Of a stretch of DNA of 64,000 bases, positions 44,166 through 54,299 are shown piece by piece. The position numbers and the translations under genes are program-made. How positions within the stretch are numbered: position 1 is the first letter of the stretch; every line of letters begins with the position of its first letter. The stretch is from Magnetospirillum molischianum DSM 120 (lineage in GTDB: Bacteria > Pseudomonadota > Alphaproteobacteria > Rhodospirillales > Magnetospirillaceae), in NCBI RefSeq assembly GCF_000294655.1, contig NZ_CAHP01000001.1, forward strand, positions 145,362 through 209,361, given 5' to 3'. Under the pieces are notes generated by a model. It made no database searches, was not told where the DNA came from, and saw nothing but the letters and a program-made list of their open reading frames with translations.

Positions 44166-44534
44166 ATGATCCAGATGCAAACCAACCTGGACGTCGCCGA
44201 TAATTCGGGAGCCCGCCGGGTGCAGTGCATCAAGGTGTTGGGCGGTTCGCACCGCACCATCGCCACGGTGGGCGACGTCATCGTCGTTTCCATCAAGGAG
44301 GCGATCCCGCGGGGTCGCGTGAAGAAGGGCGACGTGCACCGCGCCGTCATCGTGCGTACCGCTAAGGAAATCCGGCGGGCCGACGGTTCGGCGATCCGGT
44401 TCGACACCAATGCCGCCGTGCTGATCAACAAGCAGGGCGAGCCGATCGGGACCCGTATTTTCGGGCCGGTCACCCGTGAGCTTCGCGGCAAGAAGTTCAT
44501 GAAGATCATCTCGCTGGCTCCGGAGGTGCTCTAA
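44166..44534 (+). CDS. rplN: 50S ribosomal protein L14
   Basis: A 122-residue large-subunit protein at the subunit interface. Full-length match ([25 protein letters not shown], the C-terminal [12 protein letters not shown]). It follows rpsQ by 33 bases with AAGGAA upstream and ends one base before rplX. Confidence 0.98.
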   Translation: MIQMQTNLDVADNSGARRVQCIKVLGGSHRTIATVGDVIVVSIKEAIPRGRVKKGDVHRAVIVRTAKEIRRADGSAIRFDTNAAVLINKQGEPIGTRIFGPVTRELRGKKFMKIISLAPEVL

Positions 44535-44535
44535 A

Positions 44536-44856
44536 ATGGCCTCGCTCAATGTGAAGAAGGGTGACCAGGTCATCGTCCTCACCGGCAAGGACAAGGGCAA
44601 GAAAGGCGAAGTCATCGCCGCCCTGCCGAAGGATAACCGCGTCATCGTCTCCGGTATCAACCTGGTGAAGCGCCATCAGCGCCAGACTCCGTCCAATCCG
44701 GGCGGCATCGTCGAGAAGGAGGCCGCCATTCACGTCTCCAACGTCGCGCATGTCGATCCGAAGGACGGCAAGCCGACCCGCGTCGGTCACAAGGTCCTCG
44801 AGGACGGCCGTAAGGTGCGCATCGCGCGCCGGTCCGGCGAAGTCATCGACCGGTAA
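44536..44856 (+). CDS. rplX: 50S ribosomal protein L24
   Basis: A 106-residue assembly-initiator protein of the large subunit with a KOW motif ([20 protein letters not shown] region, about 6-25). It matches L24 through [15 protein letters not shown]. It starts one base after the rplN stop. Confidence 0.97.
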   Translation: MASLNVKKGDQVIVLTGKDKGKKGEVIAALPKDNRVIVSGINLVKRHQRQTPSNPGGIVEKEAAIHVSNVAHVDPKDGKPTRVGHKVLEDGRKVRIARRSGEVIDR

Positions 44857-44872
44857 GGGAAGGACGAGACAG

Positions 44873-45412
44873 ATGGCACGTTTGCGCAATCACTACGATA
44901 CGGTCGTCCGCCCGGCCCTGCAGAAGGAGTTCTCTTACAAGAACCCGATGCAGGTGCCGAAGCTTGAGAAGATCGTCATCAACATGGGCGTCGGTGAGGC
45001 TGCCCAGGACGCCAAGAAGATCGAATCGGCCATCGCCGAATTGACCTTGATCGCCGGTCAGAAGCCGGTTGTGACCAAGGCCAAGACCTCTATCGCCCAG
45101 TTCAAGCTGCGCGAAGGTCAGGTGGTCGGTTGCAAGGTCACCTTGCGTGCTGAGCGGATGTACGAATTCCTCGACCGGTTGATCAACATCGCCCTGCCTC
45201 GCGTCCGCGATTTCCGCGGCGTCCCGGCCAAGAGCTTCGACGGGCGTGGCAATTATGCCCTCGGGTTGAAGGAACAGCTTGTCTTCCCGGAAATCAACTA
45301 TGACCGGGTCGATACCATCCGGGGCATGGACATCATCTTCGTCACCACGGCCGATACCAATGAGGAGGCCAAGGCTCTCCTCAAAGGCTTCGACATGCCG
45401 TTCGTGGCCTGA
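44873..45412 (+). CDS. rplE: 50S ribosomal protein L5
   Basis: A 179-residue large-subunit protein that helps assemble 5S rRNA. It matches L5 ([52 protein letters not shown]). The ATG at 44873 follows rplX by 16 bases with AAGGGAAGGA upstream. Confidence 0.98.
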   Translation: MARLRNHYDTVVRPALQKEFSYKNPMQVPKLEKIVINMGVGEAAQDAKKIESAIAELTLIAGQKPVVTKAKTSIAQFKLREGQVVGCKVTLRAERMYEFLDRLINIALPRVRDFRGVPAKSFDGRGNYALGLKEQLVFPEINYDRVDTIRGMDIIFVTTADTNEEAKALLKGFDMPFVA

Positions 45413-45426
45413 GGGAGGTTTGGGTA

Positions 45427-45732
45427 ATGTCTAAGGTCAGCTCTGTCGAGCGCAACAAGAAGCGCGAGCGGATGGCGAAGCAGTTCGCTAATCGCCGCGC
45501 GCGTCTGAAGGCGATCGCCACCGATCGCGAGACCAGCCCCGAGGAGCGCTTTGAGGCCTCCCTGAAGCTGGCGCAACTGCCCCGCAACTCGTCGAAGACT
45601 CGCGTGCGTCTGCGCTGCGAAGTCACCGGCCGTTCGCGCGGCAATTATCGCAAATTCAAACTGTGCCGGAACAAGCTGCGCGAGCTCGCCTCGCAGGGCC
45701 AGATTCCCGGCATGGTCAAGTCCAGCTGGTAA
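45427..45732 (+). CDS. rpsN: 30S ribosomal protein S14, zinc-free type
   Basis: A 101-residue small-subunit head protein. It is the long, zinc-free form: the two CxxC pairs of the short form are absent, while the [20 protein letters not shown] region matches. GGGAGGTTTGGGTA precedes the start. Confidence 0.97.
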   Translation: MSKVSSVERNKKRERMAKQFANRRARLKAIATDRETSPEERFEASLKLAQLPRNSSKTRVRLRCEVTGRSRGNYRKFKLCRNKLRELASQGQIPGMVKSSW

Positions 45733-45745
45733 GGGAGGACTCGCC

Positions 45746-46144
45746 ATGTCCATGTCCGATCCTCTCGGCGATATGCTCACCCGCATCCGTAACGGACAGC
45801 GTGCGCATAAGACCGCCGTCACTGCTCCTGCCTCCGCGTTGCGCTCCAACGTGCTCGAGGTCCTGGTTCGCGAGGGTTATATCCGCGGCTACAGCCGCGT
45901 CGACGTCCGCAAGGGTGTGTCCGAGCTTTCGATCGAACTGAAGTATCACGAGGGTCAGCCGGTGATCCGGGAGATCTCGCGCGTGTCCAAGCCGGGCCGT
46001 CGCGTGTATTCCAAGATCGCCGACCTTCGCCGCGTCGCCAACGGGCTGGGGATTTCGATCCTCTCGACCCCGAGCGGCGTGATGTCCGACGCTGAGGCTC
46101 GCGCCCAGAACGTCGGCGGCGAAGTCCTCTGCGAAGTGTTCTAA
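45746..46144 (+). CDS. rpsH: 30S ribosomal protein S8
   Basis: A 132-residue small-subunit protein and, in E. coli, the repressor of the spc operon. It matches S8 ([43 protein letters not shown]). Thirteen bases separate it from rpsN. Confidence 0.98.
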   Translation: MSMSDPLGDMLTRIRNGQRAHKTAVTAPASALRSNVLEVLVREGYIRGYSRVDVRKGVSELSIELKYHEGQPVIREISRVSKPGRRVYSKIADLRRVANGLGISILSTPSGVMSDAEARAQNVGGEVLCEVF

Positions 46145-46158
46145 CGGAGGCTCTCACA

Positions 46159-46692
46159 ATGTCGCGAGTCGGCAAATATCCGGTCTCGGTGCCGTCGGGG
46201 GTCTCCGTCAAGATCACCGGCCCCAACCTGACCGTTTCGGGGAAGCTGGGTGAATCCCAGCTGGCCCTGCGGGACAATGTCGAGGTCACCCTCGACGGCA
46301 ACCTCGTTTGGGTGAAGCCCAAGGACGAGTCCAAGCATGCGCGTATGATGTGGGGCACCACCCGTGCCCTCATCAACAACATGGTCAAGGGCGTCTCCGA
46401 AGGCTTTACCGTCAACCTCGAGATCAACGGCGTTGGTTACCGCGCCGCGGTCGAAGGGTCCGTGCTGAAGCTCCAACTCGGCTATTCGCATGACATCAAT
46501 TATCCGATCCCGGCTGATGTCACCATGAAGTGCGAGAAGCCGACCGCCATCACGATCTCCGGCCGCGATAGCCAGCGCGTCGGTCAGATCGCGGCGGAAA
46601 TCCGCGCGTTCCGTGGTCCCGAGCCCTATAAGGGCAAGGGTATCAAATATCAAACCGAGACCATCCTGCGTAAGGAAGGTAAGAAGAAGTAA
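46159..46692 (+). CDS. rplF: 50S ribosomal protein L6
   Basis: A 177-residue large-subunit protein near the factor-binding site. It matches L6 ([32 protein letters not shown] region, [12 protein letters not shown]). CGGAGG lies upstream. Spacing to rplR is 11 bases. Confidence 0.98.
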   Translation: MSRVGKYPVSVPSGVSVKITGPNLTVSGKLGESQLALRDNVEVTLDGNLVWVKPKDESKHARMMWGTTRALINNMVKGVSEGFTVNLEINGVGYRAAVEGSVLKLQLGYSHDINYPIPADVTMKCEKPTAITISGRDSQRVGQIAAEIRAFRGPEPYKGKGIKYQTETILRKEGKKK

Positions 46693-46703
46693 GGGGCACC
46701 GCC

Positions 46704-47066
46704 ATGATGACGCCGAAGGATCTTTTCGAGCGCCGCAAGCGGCGCGCCCGGCAGAGCCTCAAAGCGAAGAGCCACGGCCGCTTGCGGTTGTCGGTCTTCC
46801 GCTCTGGTCAGAACATTTACGCTCAGGTCATCGACGACCAGCAGGGTGTCACCCTTGCTGCCGCGTCGAGCCTGGACAAGACGTTGAAGGACTCGCTGAA
46901 GACCGGTGCCGACAAGCAGGCTGCTGCTGCCGTCGGCAAGTTGATCGCCGAGCGGGCTGTCGCGGCCGGCATCACCGAGGTGGTGTTCGACCGTGGCGGT
47001 TACATCTACCACGGTCGGGTCAAAGCCCTGGCCGACGCGGCTCGCGAAGGCGGCCTGTCTTTCTGA
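46704..47066 (+). CDS. rplR: 50S ribosomal protein L18
   Basis: A 120-residue protein that binds 5S rRNA with L5 and L25. It matches L18 ([42 protein letters not shown] region). Normal length and spacing. Confidence 0.98.
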   Translation: MMTPKDLFERRKRRARQSLKAKSHGRLRLSVFRSGQNIYAQVIDDQQGVTLAAASSLDKTLKDSLKTGADKQAAAAVGKLIAERAVAAGITEVVFDRGGYIYHGRVKALADAAREGGLSF

Positions 47067-47078
47067 GGATGATGAGCA

Positions 47079-47705
47079 ATGGCACGTACTCCCAATACTG
47101 ACCGGCCCGAGCGAGGCCGCGGCGGCGAGCGCGGCGAGCGGGCTCCCCGCGGCCGTGGTGGCGAGCAGTCCCCGCGTGAGCGTGAGGAATCTGAATTCGT
47201 CGACAAGCTGGTTCATATCAACCGCGTTGCCAAGGTGGTCAAGGGTGGCCGTCGCTTCGCCTTCGCCGCTCTGGTGGTGGTTGGCGACGCCAAGGGCCGC
47301 GTCGGCTACGGATCGGGCAAGGCCCGTGAAGTGCCGGAAGCGATCCGTAAGGCCACCGAGCAGGCCAAGCGCAACATGATCAAGATCGCGCTGCGTGAGG
47401 GCCGTACCCTCCATCACGATTCATTCGGGCATTTCGGTGCCGGTCGTGTCGTGCTGCGTGCGGCTCCGGCCGGTACCGGCATCATCGCCGGTGGCCCGAT
47501 GCGCGCCGTGTTCGAGACCATGGGCGTGCAGGACGTGGTGGCCAAGTGCCTGGGCACCTCGAACCCGCACAACATGATCAAGGCGACGTTCGCCGCTCTG
47601 ACCGCGATGGCTTCGCCGCGTTCGGTCGCCGCCAAGCGCGGCAAGAAGGTCGGTGATATCATCGGCCGCCGCGACGGCACCGCCGCCGCCGTCACCGCTG
47701 CTTGA
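47079..47705 (+). CDS. rpsE: 30S ribosomal protein S5 with RGG-rich N-terminal extension
   Basis: A 208-residue small-subunit protein involved in decoding accuracy and the entry tunnel. The core (from about residue 40, [19 protein letters not shown]) matches S5 fully. The first 38 residues are an Arg/Gly/Glu-rich low-complexity extension with several RGG-like steps ([18 protein letters not shown]), longer than in E. coli (166 residues in total). Similar but shorter tails occur in other alphaproteobacteria. Confidence 0.97.
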   Translation: MARTPNTDRPERGRGGERGERAPRGRGGEQSPREREESEFVDKLVHINRVAKVVKGGRRFAFAALVVVGDAKGRVGYGSGKAREVPEAIRKATEQAKRNMIKIALREGRTLHHDSFGHFGAGRVVLRAAPAGTGIIAGGPMRAVFETMGVQDVVAKCLGTSNPHNMIKATFAALTAMASPRSVAAKRGKKVGDIIGRRDGTAAAVTAA

Positions 47706-47721
47706 ACGGGAGAGACGAACC

Positions 47722-47904
47722 ATGGCCGCCAAGACCGTGAAAGTCACCCAGATCCACAGCCCGATCGGCCGTCCGGCCGATCAGCGGGCCACTCTGGTGG
47801 GCCTGGGCCTCAACAAGATGAACCGGACCAATGAACTGGAGGATACGCCCTCTGTTCGCGGCATGATCGCCAAGGTCCGCCATCTGGTGCGGGTGGAAGA
47901 ATAG
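47722..47904 (+). CDS. rpmD: 50S ribosomal protein L30
   Basis: A 60-residue large-subunit protein. It matches L30 ([40 protein letters not shown] region). The ATG at 47722 is preceded by GGGAGAGA. Codons 5' of it belong to the end of rpsE. Confidence 0.96.
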   Translation: MAAKTVKVTQIHSPIGRPADQRATLVGLGLNKMNRTNELEDTPSVRGMIAKVRHLVRVEE

Positions 47905-47962
47905 GATCTCCGGCGCCGGGCAGCCTTGTGCTGTCCGGCGATCCGGTCACGAGGAAAAGACA

Positions 47963-48451
47963 ATGAAGCTGAACCAACTTCGCGACAATCCGGGCGCTCG
48001 CTACAAGGCGAAGCGCGTGGGCCGCGGTATCGGCTCGGGTAAAGGCAAGACCTCCGGCTCTGGTGTCAAAGGTCAGAGCTCCCGCACCGGCGTGGCCATC
48101 AATGGCTTCGAAGGCGGTCAGATGCCGATCTACCGGCGTCTGCCCAAGCGCGGGTTCAAGACCCCGTTCCGCCTCGAATTCGCCGAGGTCAATCTCGGCC
48201 GTCTTCAGGCGGCGATCGATGCCGGCCGTATCGACGCCACCAAGACGATCGACGCCGCCGCTCTTCAGGCTGCCGGCCTGATCGGTAAGATCCTGGACGG
48301 TGTTCGTGTGCTGGCCCGTGGCGAGCTGACCTCTAAGGTGACCCTCTCCGTCGTGGGGGCTTCGGCCGCCGCTCTCGCTGCCGTCGAAAAGGTCGGTGGC
48401 GTGGTGGAGATCTCGGCTCCGAAGGCTTCCGCAGCCGCCGTCGAGGCGTGA
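47963..48451 (+). CDS. rplO: 50S ribosomal protein L15
   Basis: A 162-residue large-subunit assembly protein. It matches L15 ([56 protein letters not shown]). GAGGAAAAG precedes the start. A 58-base gap with a weak hairpin separates it from rpmD. Confidence 0.98.
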   Translation: MKLNQLRDNPGARYKAKRVGRGIGSGKGKTSGSGVKGQSSRTGVAINGFEGGQMPIYRRLPKRGFKTPFRLEFAEVNLGRLQAAIDAGRIDATKTIDAAALQAAGLIGKILDGVRVLARGELTSKVTLSVVGASAAALAAVEKVGGVVEISAPKASAAAVEA

Positions 48452-48646
48452 TCCCGTTGGGCGGTTCCACCGCCCGATGGTAAGTCACCGCTTTTCGAAC
48501 GCGCGTCTCGCGACACGCCCTCCGCACCCGCCTCCGTCCGCATGTCGCGGCGGGGGCGGACGGAATTTAAGGGGTGGTGGCCGGGACGTGGATGTCGTAA
48601 ACGATTGCGACGATCGACTCCGTATCACTGGAACCGGGAGTAAGGC

Positions 48647-49990
<1,344 letters not shown>

Positions 49991-50005
49991 GAAAAAAGGG
50001 GAGGC

Positions 50006-50662
50006 ATGATGTATCTCGTTCTGCTCGGACCGCCAGGCGGCGGCAAGGGAACCCAGGCCAAGCGTCTTCAGGAGACCCATGGACTGGTCCAGCTCTCGAC
50101 CGGCGACATGCTGCGCGCCGCCGTCGCCTCCGGCTCTGACGTTGGTCGCCGGGCCAAGGCGGTGATGGATGCCGGACAGCTGGTTTCAGACGAGATCGTC
50201 ATTGCCATCATTGACGAGCGTCTGGATCAGCCCGATGTCGCCAAAGGGGCGATCTTCGACGGTTTTCCCCGCACCGTCGCCCAGGCCGAGGCGCTGGACG
50301 CGATGCTGGCTCGCAAGGGTAAAAAACTCGATCTGGCGATCGAAGTCCGCGTTCCCGACGAATTCATCGTCGAGCGGATCACCGGTCGCTATACTTGCGC
50401 CAAGTGTGGCGCGGGCTACCACGACACGTTCCAGAAGCCCAAGGTTGACGGTATCTGCGATTCTTGCGGCGGCACCGAATTCGTTCGTCGCCCCGATGAT
50501 CGCGTCGAAACGGTGACCAAGCGTCTGGAAACCTACCACGCCCAGACCGCCCCGCTGCTTCCTTACTATGAGGGCAAGGGCACGTTGAAGGTGGTCGACG
50601 GTACTCGGGAGATCGTTGAGGTCACTCGGGCTCTGGAAGACATTCTGGGCGGGATCGGCTGA
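50006..50662 (+). CDS. adk: Adenylate kinase, long form with zinc-binding LID
   Basis: A 218-residue cytosolic enzyme that interconverts ATP + AMP and two ADP. The P-loop is GPPGGGKGT (8-16); the AMP site and LID follow. The LID carries four cysteines in two CxxC pairs (CAKC and CDSC, about 130-153), so this is the metal-binding form. GGGGAGG lies just upstream. It directly follows secY, the conserved order in many bacteria. Confidence 0.97.
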   Translation: MMYLVLLGPPGGGKGTQAKRLQETHGLVQLSTGDMLRAAVASGSDVGRRAKAVMDAGQLVSDEIVIAIIDERLDQPDVAKGAIFDGFPRTVAQAEALDAMLARKGKKLDLAIEVRVPDEFIVERITGRYTCAKCGAGYHDTFQKPKVDGICDSCGGTEFVRRPDDRVETVTKRLETYHAQTAPLLPYYEGKGTLKVVDGTREIVEVTRALEDILGGIG

Positions 50663-50688
50663 CGCCGGTTCGTTCAGACGCGAGACGG

Positions 50689-50716
50689 TTGACTCTTGGC
50701 CGAATCGCCCTATAAT
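50689..50716 (+). promoter_or_regulatory. Near-consensus sigma-70 promoter of the alpha operon
   Basis: TTGACT (50689-50694) and a perfect TATAAT (50711-50716) are 16 bases apart, just after adk. This predicts a start near 50723 and a leader of about 100 bases before rpsM. Confidence 0.75.
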
Positions 50717-50824
50717 CCCGCACCTTCGGTTTCCCCGGCCCGGGAGAAGCCTTGGGCTGCGTTTGTCGCTAACAGCTCCGGGTGTTCCCTGGCGCGGATT
50801 TATCTGGTGAAGGAGTAACCAGCT

Positions 50825-51202
50825 TTGGCTCGTATCGCTGGCGTCAATATTCCGACGAACAAGCGCGTCATGATCGCGTTGACCTACATTCACGGCATCG
50901 GCCGCACCAAGGCCAGGGAAATCACCCTTTCGCTGGGCATCCCCGAAGATCGGCGCGTCAATCAGCTCACCGACGACGAAGTGCTGAAGATCCGCGAACT
51001 GATCGATCACGACTTCCAGGTCGAAGGCGACCTGCGTCGTGCCGTGGCGATGAACATCAAACGTTTGATGGATCTTGGCTGCTACCGCGGCCTGCGCCAT
51101 CGTCGTGGCCTTCCGGTCCACGGCCAGCGCACCCACACGAATGCCCGTACCCGCAAGGGTCCGGCGAAGCCGATTGCCGGCAAGAAGAAAGTGACGAAGT
51201 AA
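50825..51202 (+). CDS. rpsM: 30S ribosomal protein S13, TTG start
   Basis: A 125-residue small-subunit head protein that contacts the P-site tRNA. It matches S13 from the first residue ([13 protein letters not shown]), which forces the start to be TTG at 50825, with AAGGAG nine bases upstream; no in-frame ATG or GTG lies nearby. The E. coli rpsM also uses a non-AUG start in a structured leader controlled by S4, so a similar control is possible here. Confidence 0.97.
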   Translation: MARIAGVNIPTNKRVMIALTYIHGIGRTKAREITLSLGIPEDRRVNQLTDDEVLKIRELIDHDFQVEGDLRRAVAMNIKRLMDLGCYRGLRHRRGLPVHGQRTHTNARTRKGPAKPIAGKKKVTK

Positions 51203-51214
51203 GGAATACCTCAG

Positions 51215-51610
51215 ATGGCCAAGCCTGCTGCTGCCGCGCGTCCCCGCCGTCGCGAGCGCAAAAACATCACTTCGGGCGTTGCGCATGTCAACGCGACGTT
51301 CAACAACACGATGATCACGATCACCGACGCCCAGGGCAACACCATTTCGTGGTCGTCGGCCGGGATGCAGGGCTTCAAGGGCTCGCGCAAGTCGACTCCG
51401 TATGCCGCTCAGGTGGCCGCAGAAGATGCCGGCCGCAAGGCGTCCGAACATGGTATGCGGACCCTGGAAGTCGAGGTGAAGGGACCGGGTGCCGGTCGTG
51501 AATCCGCGCTGCGCGCGTTGCAGGCTGTTGGCTTCCAGATCACGTCGATCCGCGACGTCACGCCGATCCCGCACAACGGGTGCCGGCCGCGTAAGCGTCG
51601 CCGCGTCTGA
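51215..51610 (+). CDS. rpsK: 30S ribosomal protein S11
   Basis: A 131-residue small-subunit platform protein near the mRNA exit. It matches S11 ([21 protein letters not shown] region, [26 protein letters not shown]). Twelve bases separate it from rpsM. A 113-base gap to rpoA follows. Confidence 0.98.
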   Translation: MAKPAAAARPRRRERKNITSGVAHVNATFNNTMITITDAQGNTISWSSAGMQGFKGSRKSTPYAAQVAAEDAGRKASEHGMRTLEVEVKGPGAGRESALRALQAVGFQITSIRDVTPIPHNGCRPRKRRRV

Positions 51611-51639
51611 TCGGGTCTCCATCGGGACTTGGGCCGCCG

Positions 51640-51666
51640 CTCCTCTCTCCCCACTTGGGAGAGGAG
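51640..51666 (+). repeat. Inverted repeat between rpsK and rpoA
   Basis: CTCCTCTCTCCC (51640-51651) pairs with GGGAGAGGAG (51657-51666). There is no T run, so it looks like a dispersed palindromic element or mRNA structure rather than a terminator. Confidence 0.4.
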
Positions 51667-51723
51667 TCGGCGGTTCGTCCGTTCCGGTTTCCCTTCCCCT
51701 GATCCCAGCATGAGGTCACGCCC

Positions 51724-52740
51724 GTGATTCAGAAAAACTGGCAGGAATTGATTAAGCCCGGCAAGCTCAATGTCGAGCCCGGCGCCGACCCGCAGCGGGT
51801 TGCCGTCGTTGTTGCCGAGCCGCTGGAGCGTGGCTTCGGCATGACGCTGGGCAACAGCCTGCGCCGGATATTGCTGTCCTCGTTGCAGGGGGCGGCGGTG
51901 ACCGCCATCCAGATCGACGGCGTGCTGCACGAGTTCTCGTCCATCCCTGGTGTGCGGGAAGATGTCACCGACATCATCCTCAACATCAAGACGATGGGCC
52001 TGCGCATGCATGGCGAAGGCCCGAAGCGGATGCACCTCCGCGCCGTCGGCCCCGGCGAAGTGAAAGCCGGCATGATCGAAGTCGGTCACGACATCGAGAT
52101 CATGGACCAGGATTTGGTGTTGTGCACCCTCGACGAGGGCGCTGTTCTTAACGTCGAATTCACCGTCGAGACCGGCAAGGGGTATGTGCCCGCGTCGCAG
52201 AACCGTCCCGAAGATTCGCCGATCGGCCTCATTCCGATCGATGCGATTTTCTCGCCGATTCGTCGCGTTGCCTACAAGGTCGAGAACACCCGCGTCGGAC
52301 AGGTTACCGATTACGACAAGTTGTCGATGACGATCGAGACCAACGGCGCCGTCACCCCCGAGGATTCGGTGGCTCTTGCTGCCCGCATCCTCCAGGACCA
52401 ATTGCAGCTGTTCATCAACTTCGAGGAACCGACCCAGGTCGTCGAAGAAGAGAAGCGCGATGAGCTTCCCTTCAACAAGAACCTGCTGCGGAAGGTCGAT
52501 GAGCTTGAGTTGTCGGTTCGTTCGGCGAACTGCCTGAAGAACGACAACATCATTTACATCGGCGATCTGGTCCAGAAGACCGAGGCCGAGATGCTCCGTA
52601 CTCCCAATTTCGGGCGCAAGTCGCTGAACGAAATTAAGGAAGTGCTGGCGCAAATGGGTCTGCATCTGGGTATGGAAATTCCGAACTGGCCGCCCGAGAA
52701 CATCGAGGAACTGGCCAAGAAGTTGGAAGAGCCGTACTGA
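51724..52740 (+). CDS. rpoA: DNA-directed RNA polymerase alpha subunit
   Basis: A 338-residue core subunit of RNA polymerase. The N-terminal assembly domain ([21 protein letters not shown] region, about 40-58) and the C-terminal domain that binds UP elements and activators ([23 protein letters not shown] region, about 290-312) are both complete. The start is GTG at 51724, with GAGG upstream, fixed by homology of [12 protein letters not shown]. Confidence 0.98.
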   Translation: MIQKNWQELIKPGKLNVEPGADPQRVAVVVAEPLERGFGMTLGNSLRRILLSSLQGAAVTAIQIDGVLHEFSSIPGVREDVTDIILNIKTMGLRMHGEGPKRMHLRAVGPGEVKAGMIEVGHDIEIMDQDLVLCTLDEGAVLNVEFTVETGKGYVPASQNRPEDSPIGLIPIDAIFSPIRRVAYKVENTRVGQVTDYDKLSMTIETNGAVTPEDSVALAARILQDQLQLFINFEEPTQVVEEEKRDELPFNKNLLRKVDELELSVRSANCLKNDNIIYIGDLVQKTEAEMLRTPNFGRKSLNEIKEVLAQMGLHLGMEIPNWPPENIEELAKKLEEPY

Positions 52741-52749
52741 TTGATTGAT

Positions 52750-52795
52750 CGGCGCGAGTGAACCTGTCTTCGGGATAGGTCTGCTCGCGCCGTTT
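52750..52795 (+). terminator. Hairpin between rpoA and rplQ, possible attenuator
   Basis: CGGCGCGAG (52750-52758) pairs with CTCGCGCCG (52784-52792), enclosing a second stem (ACCTGTC with GATAGGT), and is followed by TTTGTTGT. It may partly end transcription before rplQ. Confidence 0.55.
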
Positions 52796-52917
52796 GTTGT
52801 GCCAATAGGGTCATCCCGACCCGCCCGTGCCGTACTCCTCGCCTTCTGGCGATGTGGCGGCAACGGTTCGACGATCGGTCTCGCCCGGCGAGGCCTAGGC
52901 GACGAGGAGAGTTTTTC

Positions 52918-53340
52918 ATGCGTCATGGTATGTCCGGCCGTAAGCTGAACCGCGACAGTTCCGCCCGTAAGGCCCTGTTCGTCAGCCTGTCGAACGCCCT
53001 GCTGAAGCACGAGCAGATCAAGACCACCCTGCCCAAGGCCAAGGATCTCCGTCCCGTGGTCGAGCGTCTGATCACCCTGGGCAAGCGCGGCGATCTGCAT
53101 GCACGCCGTCAGGCTTATGCCTTCCTGCGTGACGACAAGGTTGTGGCCAAGCTGTTCGCCGAGATCGGCCCGCGCTACAAGGCCCGCAACGGCGGCTACA
53201 CCCGTGTTCTGAAGGCTGGCTTCCGCTACGGCGATTGCGCTCCGATGGCGATCATTGAGCTGGTTGATCGTAACCCGGCCGCCAAGGGTGCCGATTCCGG
53301 CCCGACTGCGGAGCGTGCCGAGGACGAGTCCGAAGACTAA
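52918..53340 (+). CDS. rplQ: 50S ribosomal protein L17
   Basis: A 140-residue large-subunit protein near the tunnel exit. It matches L17 ([35 protein letters not shown]). An acidic C-terminal tail of about 20 residues goes beyond the E. coli end. GAGGAGA precedes the ATG at 52918. It is the last gene of the cluster. Confidence 0.98.
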   Translation: MRHGMSGRKLNRDSSARKALFVSLSNALLKHEQIKTTLPKAKDLRPVVERLITLGKRGDLHARRQAYAFLRDDKVVAKLFAEIGPRYKARNGGYTRVLKAGFRYGDCAPMAIIELVDRNPAAKGADSGPTAERAEDESED

Positions 53341-53384
53341 GCACGATTGCTAACGCAGCCTCAGCTGCGTTGAGTTTTGCGCCA

Positions 53385-53415
53385 CGGGGAGAAGCCAGTC
53401 AGCTTCTCCCCGTTT
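53385..53415 (+). terminator. Terminator of the ribosomal cluster
   Basis: CGGGGAGAAGC (53385-53395) pairs perfectly with GCTTCTCCCCG (53402-53412), loop CAGTCA, followed by TTT. It lies 45 bases after rplQ. Confidence 0.75.
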
Positions 53416-53495
53416 GCACGCTCCTCCTGGATTAAGCCGTTTCTGCCCCGTGGTGTTCCGCACCGGCGGGCGGAGTCGCATGGCTGTAACGATCC

Positions 53496-53524
53496 TTGAC
53501 AAGGGGTGGAACCGGCGCGATACT
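53496..53524 (+). promoter_or_regulatory. Good sigma-70 promoter in a gene-poor stretch
   Basis: A perfect TTGACA (53496-53501) and GATACT (53519-53524) are separated by exactly 17 bases. No convincing coding frame lies downstream before the terminator near 53771. Confidence 0.55.
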
Positions 53525-53530
53525 CCTGAC

Positions 53531-53812
53531 TGTAACAAGGAAGAAAGGACATCAGCGTCACGAAGTTAAGTGGTTGTTATCGGATCGAAGACTTCGCCAA
53601 TATCGTGGGTTACCACGGGTGAGGAGGAGAAAATCGTAAAGGAAATGACTCCACAGGGTCATGTTTGAGGTGTCGAATAGTACGGCACCGGCCTTTGATA
53701 CATCACATATACTAACCGTGTCGGCTGTTATGCCGAATTCCCAGAGCCACAAGGCTCTTTAAAATCAATCAGCCCCGCGCCGAGCTTTGTCTCCCGCGGG
53801 GCTTCGATTTTT
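53531..53812 (+). ncRNA. Candidate small RNA or leader transcript, unnamed
   Basis: The segment lies between a good promoter (53496-53524) and an intrinsic terminator (53771-53812) and would give a transcript of about 280 bases. A second short hairpin (AGAGCC-ACAA-GGCTCT, 53743-53758, then TT) could end a shorter form. Plus-strand frames here are very short, for example a seven-codon one after AAAGGA near 53640. Base composition is more AT-rich than the flanking genes. It does not look like tmRNA, 6S, RNase P or SRP RNA to me. Existence is inference from signals only. Confidence 0.3.
53771..53812 (+). terminator. Intrinsic terminator
   Basis: AGCCCCGCG (53771-53779) pairs with CGCGGGGCT (53795-53803), followed by TCGATTTTT. 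No protein gene ends just before it on this strand. Confidence 0.7.
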
Positions 53813-54071
53813 GGTGGATGCTCGGGTGTCTTCGGCCGAAAGCAGGATCGATCCTGCGCCGCTGATCGGTTTTCCTGCCCGAAAATCTATCCGCCCTCTT
53901 TGAAGGCTGGAGGCAAGTCCTGCAATCTGTCGAAGGGGGAGGCGATTCCGGGCTAGGGCATGGGTCGGGCTTTACTTCACTGGGTGGCATGCCTCATATA
54001 GGCTTTGACTGGCCGGGGCCGGGCATCCCTAGCTCCTTCATCCGTGTCTGTCCAAATTGGTGAGATCAGGA
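53813..54071. other. Non-coding stretch with a perfect 16-base palindrome
   Basis: No gene is supported between the terminator and the 75-codon gene. It contains GCAGGATCGATCCTGC (53842-53857), a perfect palindrome of 16 bases that could be a protein-binding site. The promoter for the next gene must be here, but I cannot fix it. Confidence 0.45.
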
Positions 54072-54299
54072 ATGTTCAAACGTAAGACGTTCGACGCACA
54101 GGTCGGCGACATGTTCGTCAAGTCCCAGGACAACAAGAAGATCGTATGGGTGGTTGAGAAAATTTTCGAGCATGTTGATGGTATTTTACATGCTCGTCTG
54201 TATAACAAGACCCATCCCAAGACGATGATTACCGTCTCCGCCTTGACCTTGGCCGATCCAGATTTCTTCTGCCGGGCACCGAACGGGATAGAAGACTAA
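54072..54299 (+). CDS. Small conserved-looking protein, function unknown
   Basis: A 75-residue protein with a compact, beta-rich look: GDMFVKSQDNKKIVWVVEKIF and then ILHARLYNKTHPKTMITVSALTLADPDFF. The alternating hydrophobic pattern suggests a small beta barrel or SH3-like fold. No catalytic motif or membrane segment is seen. A TCAGGA site precedes the ATG at 54072. Its base composition is lower in GC than the ribosomal genes upstream. I do not recognise a family; a link to the nearby carD gene is possible but unproven. Confidence 0.6.
   Translation: MFKRKTFDAQVGDMFVKSQDNKKIVWVVEKIFEHVDGILHARLYNKTHPKTMITVSALTLADPDFFCRAPNGIED

Noticed and set aside
51409..53100. Minus-strand frame of 563 codons opposite rpoA and rplQ
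   Set aside because: It is wholly antisense to rpsK, rpoA and rplQ and shows no domain.
53558..53752. 64-codon minus-strand frame in the gene-poor stretch
   Set aside because: It starts with TTG without a ribosome-binding site, has odd composition, and overlaps the candidate RNA on the other strand.
53531..53812. The candidate RNA as tmRNA, 6S, RNase P or SRP RNA
   Set aside because: None of the conserved cores of these RNAs is visible in the segment.
53769..53990. 73-codon minus-strand frame after the terminator
   Set aside because: It reads through the terminator hairpin and has a Pro/Arg-rich product with no homology I recognise.
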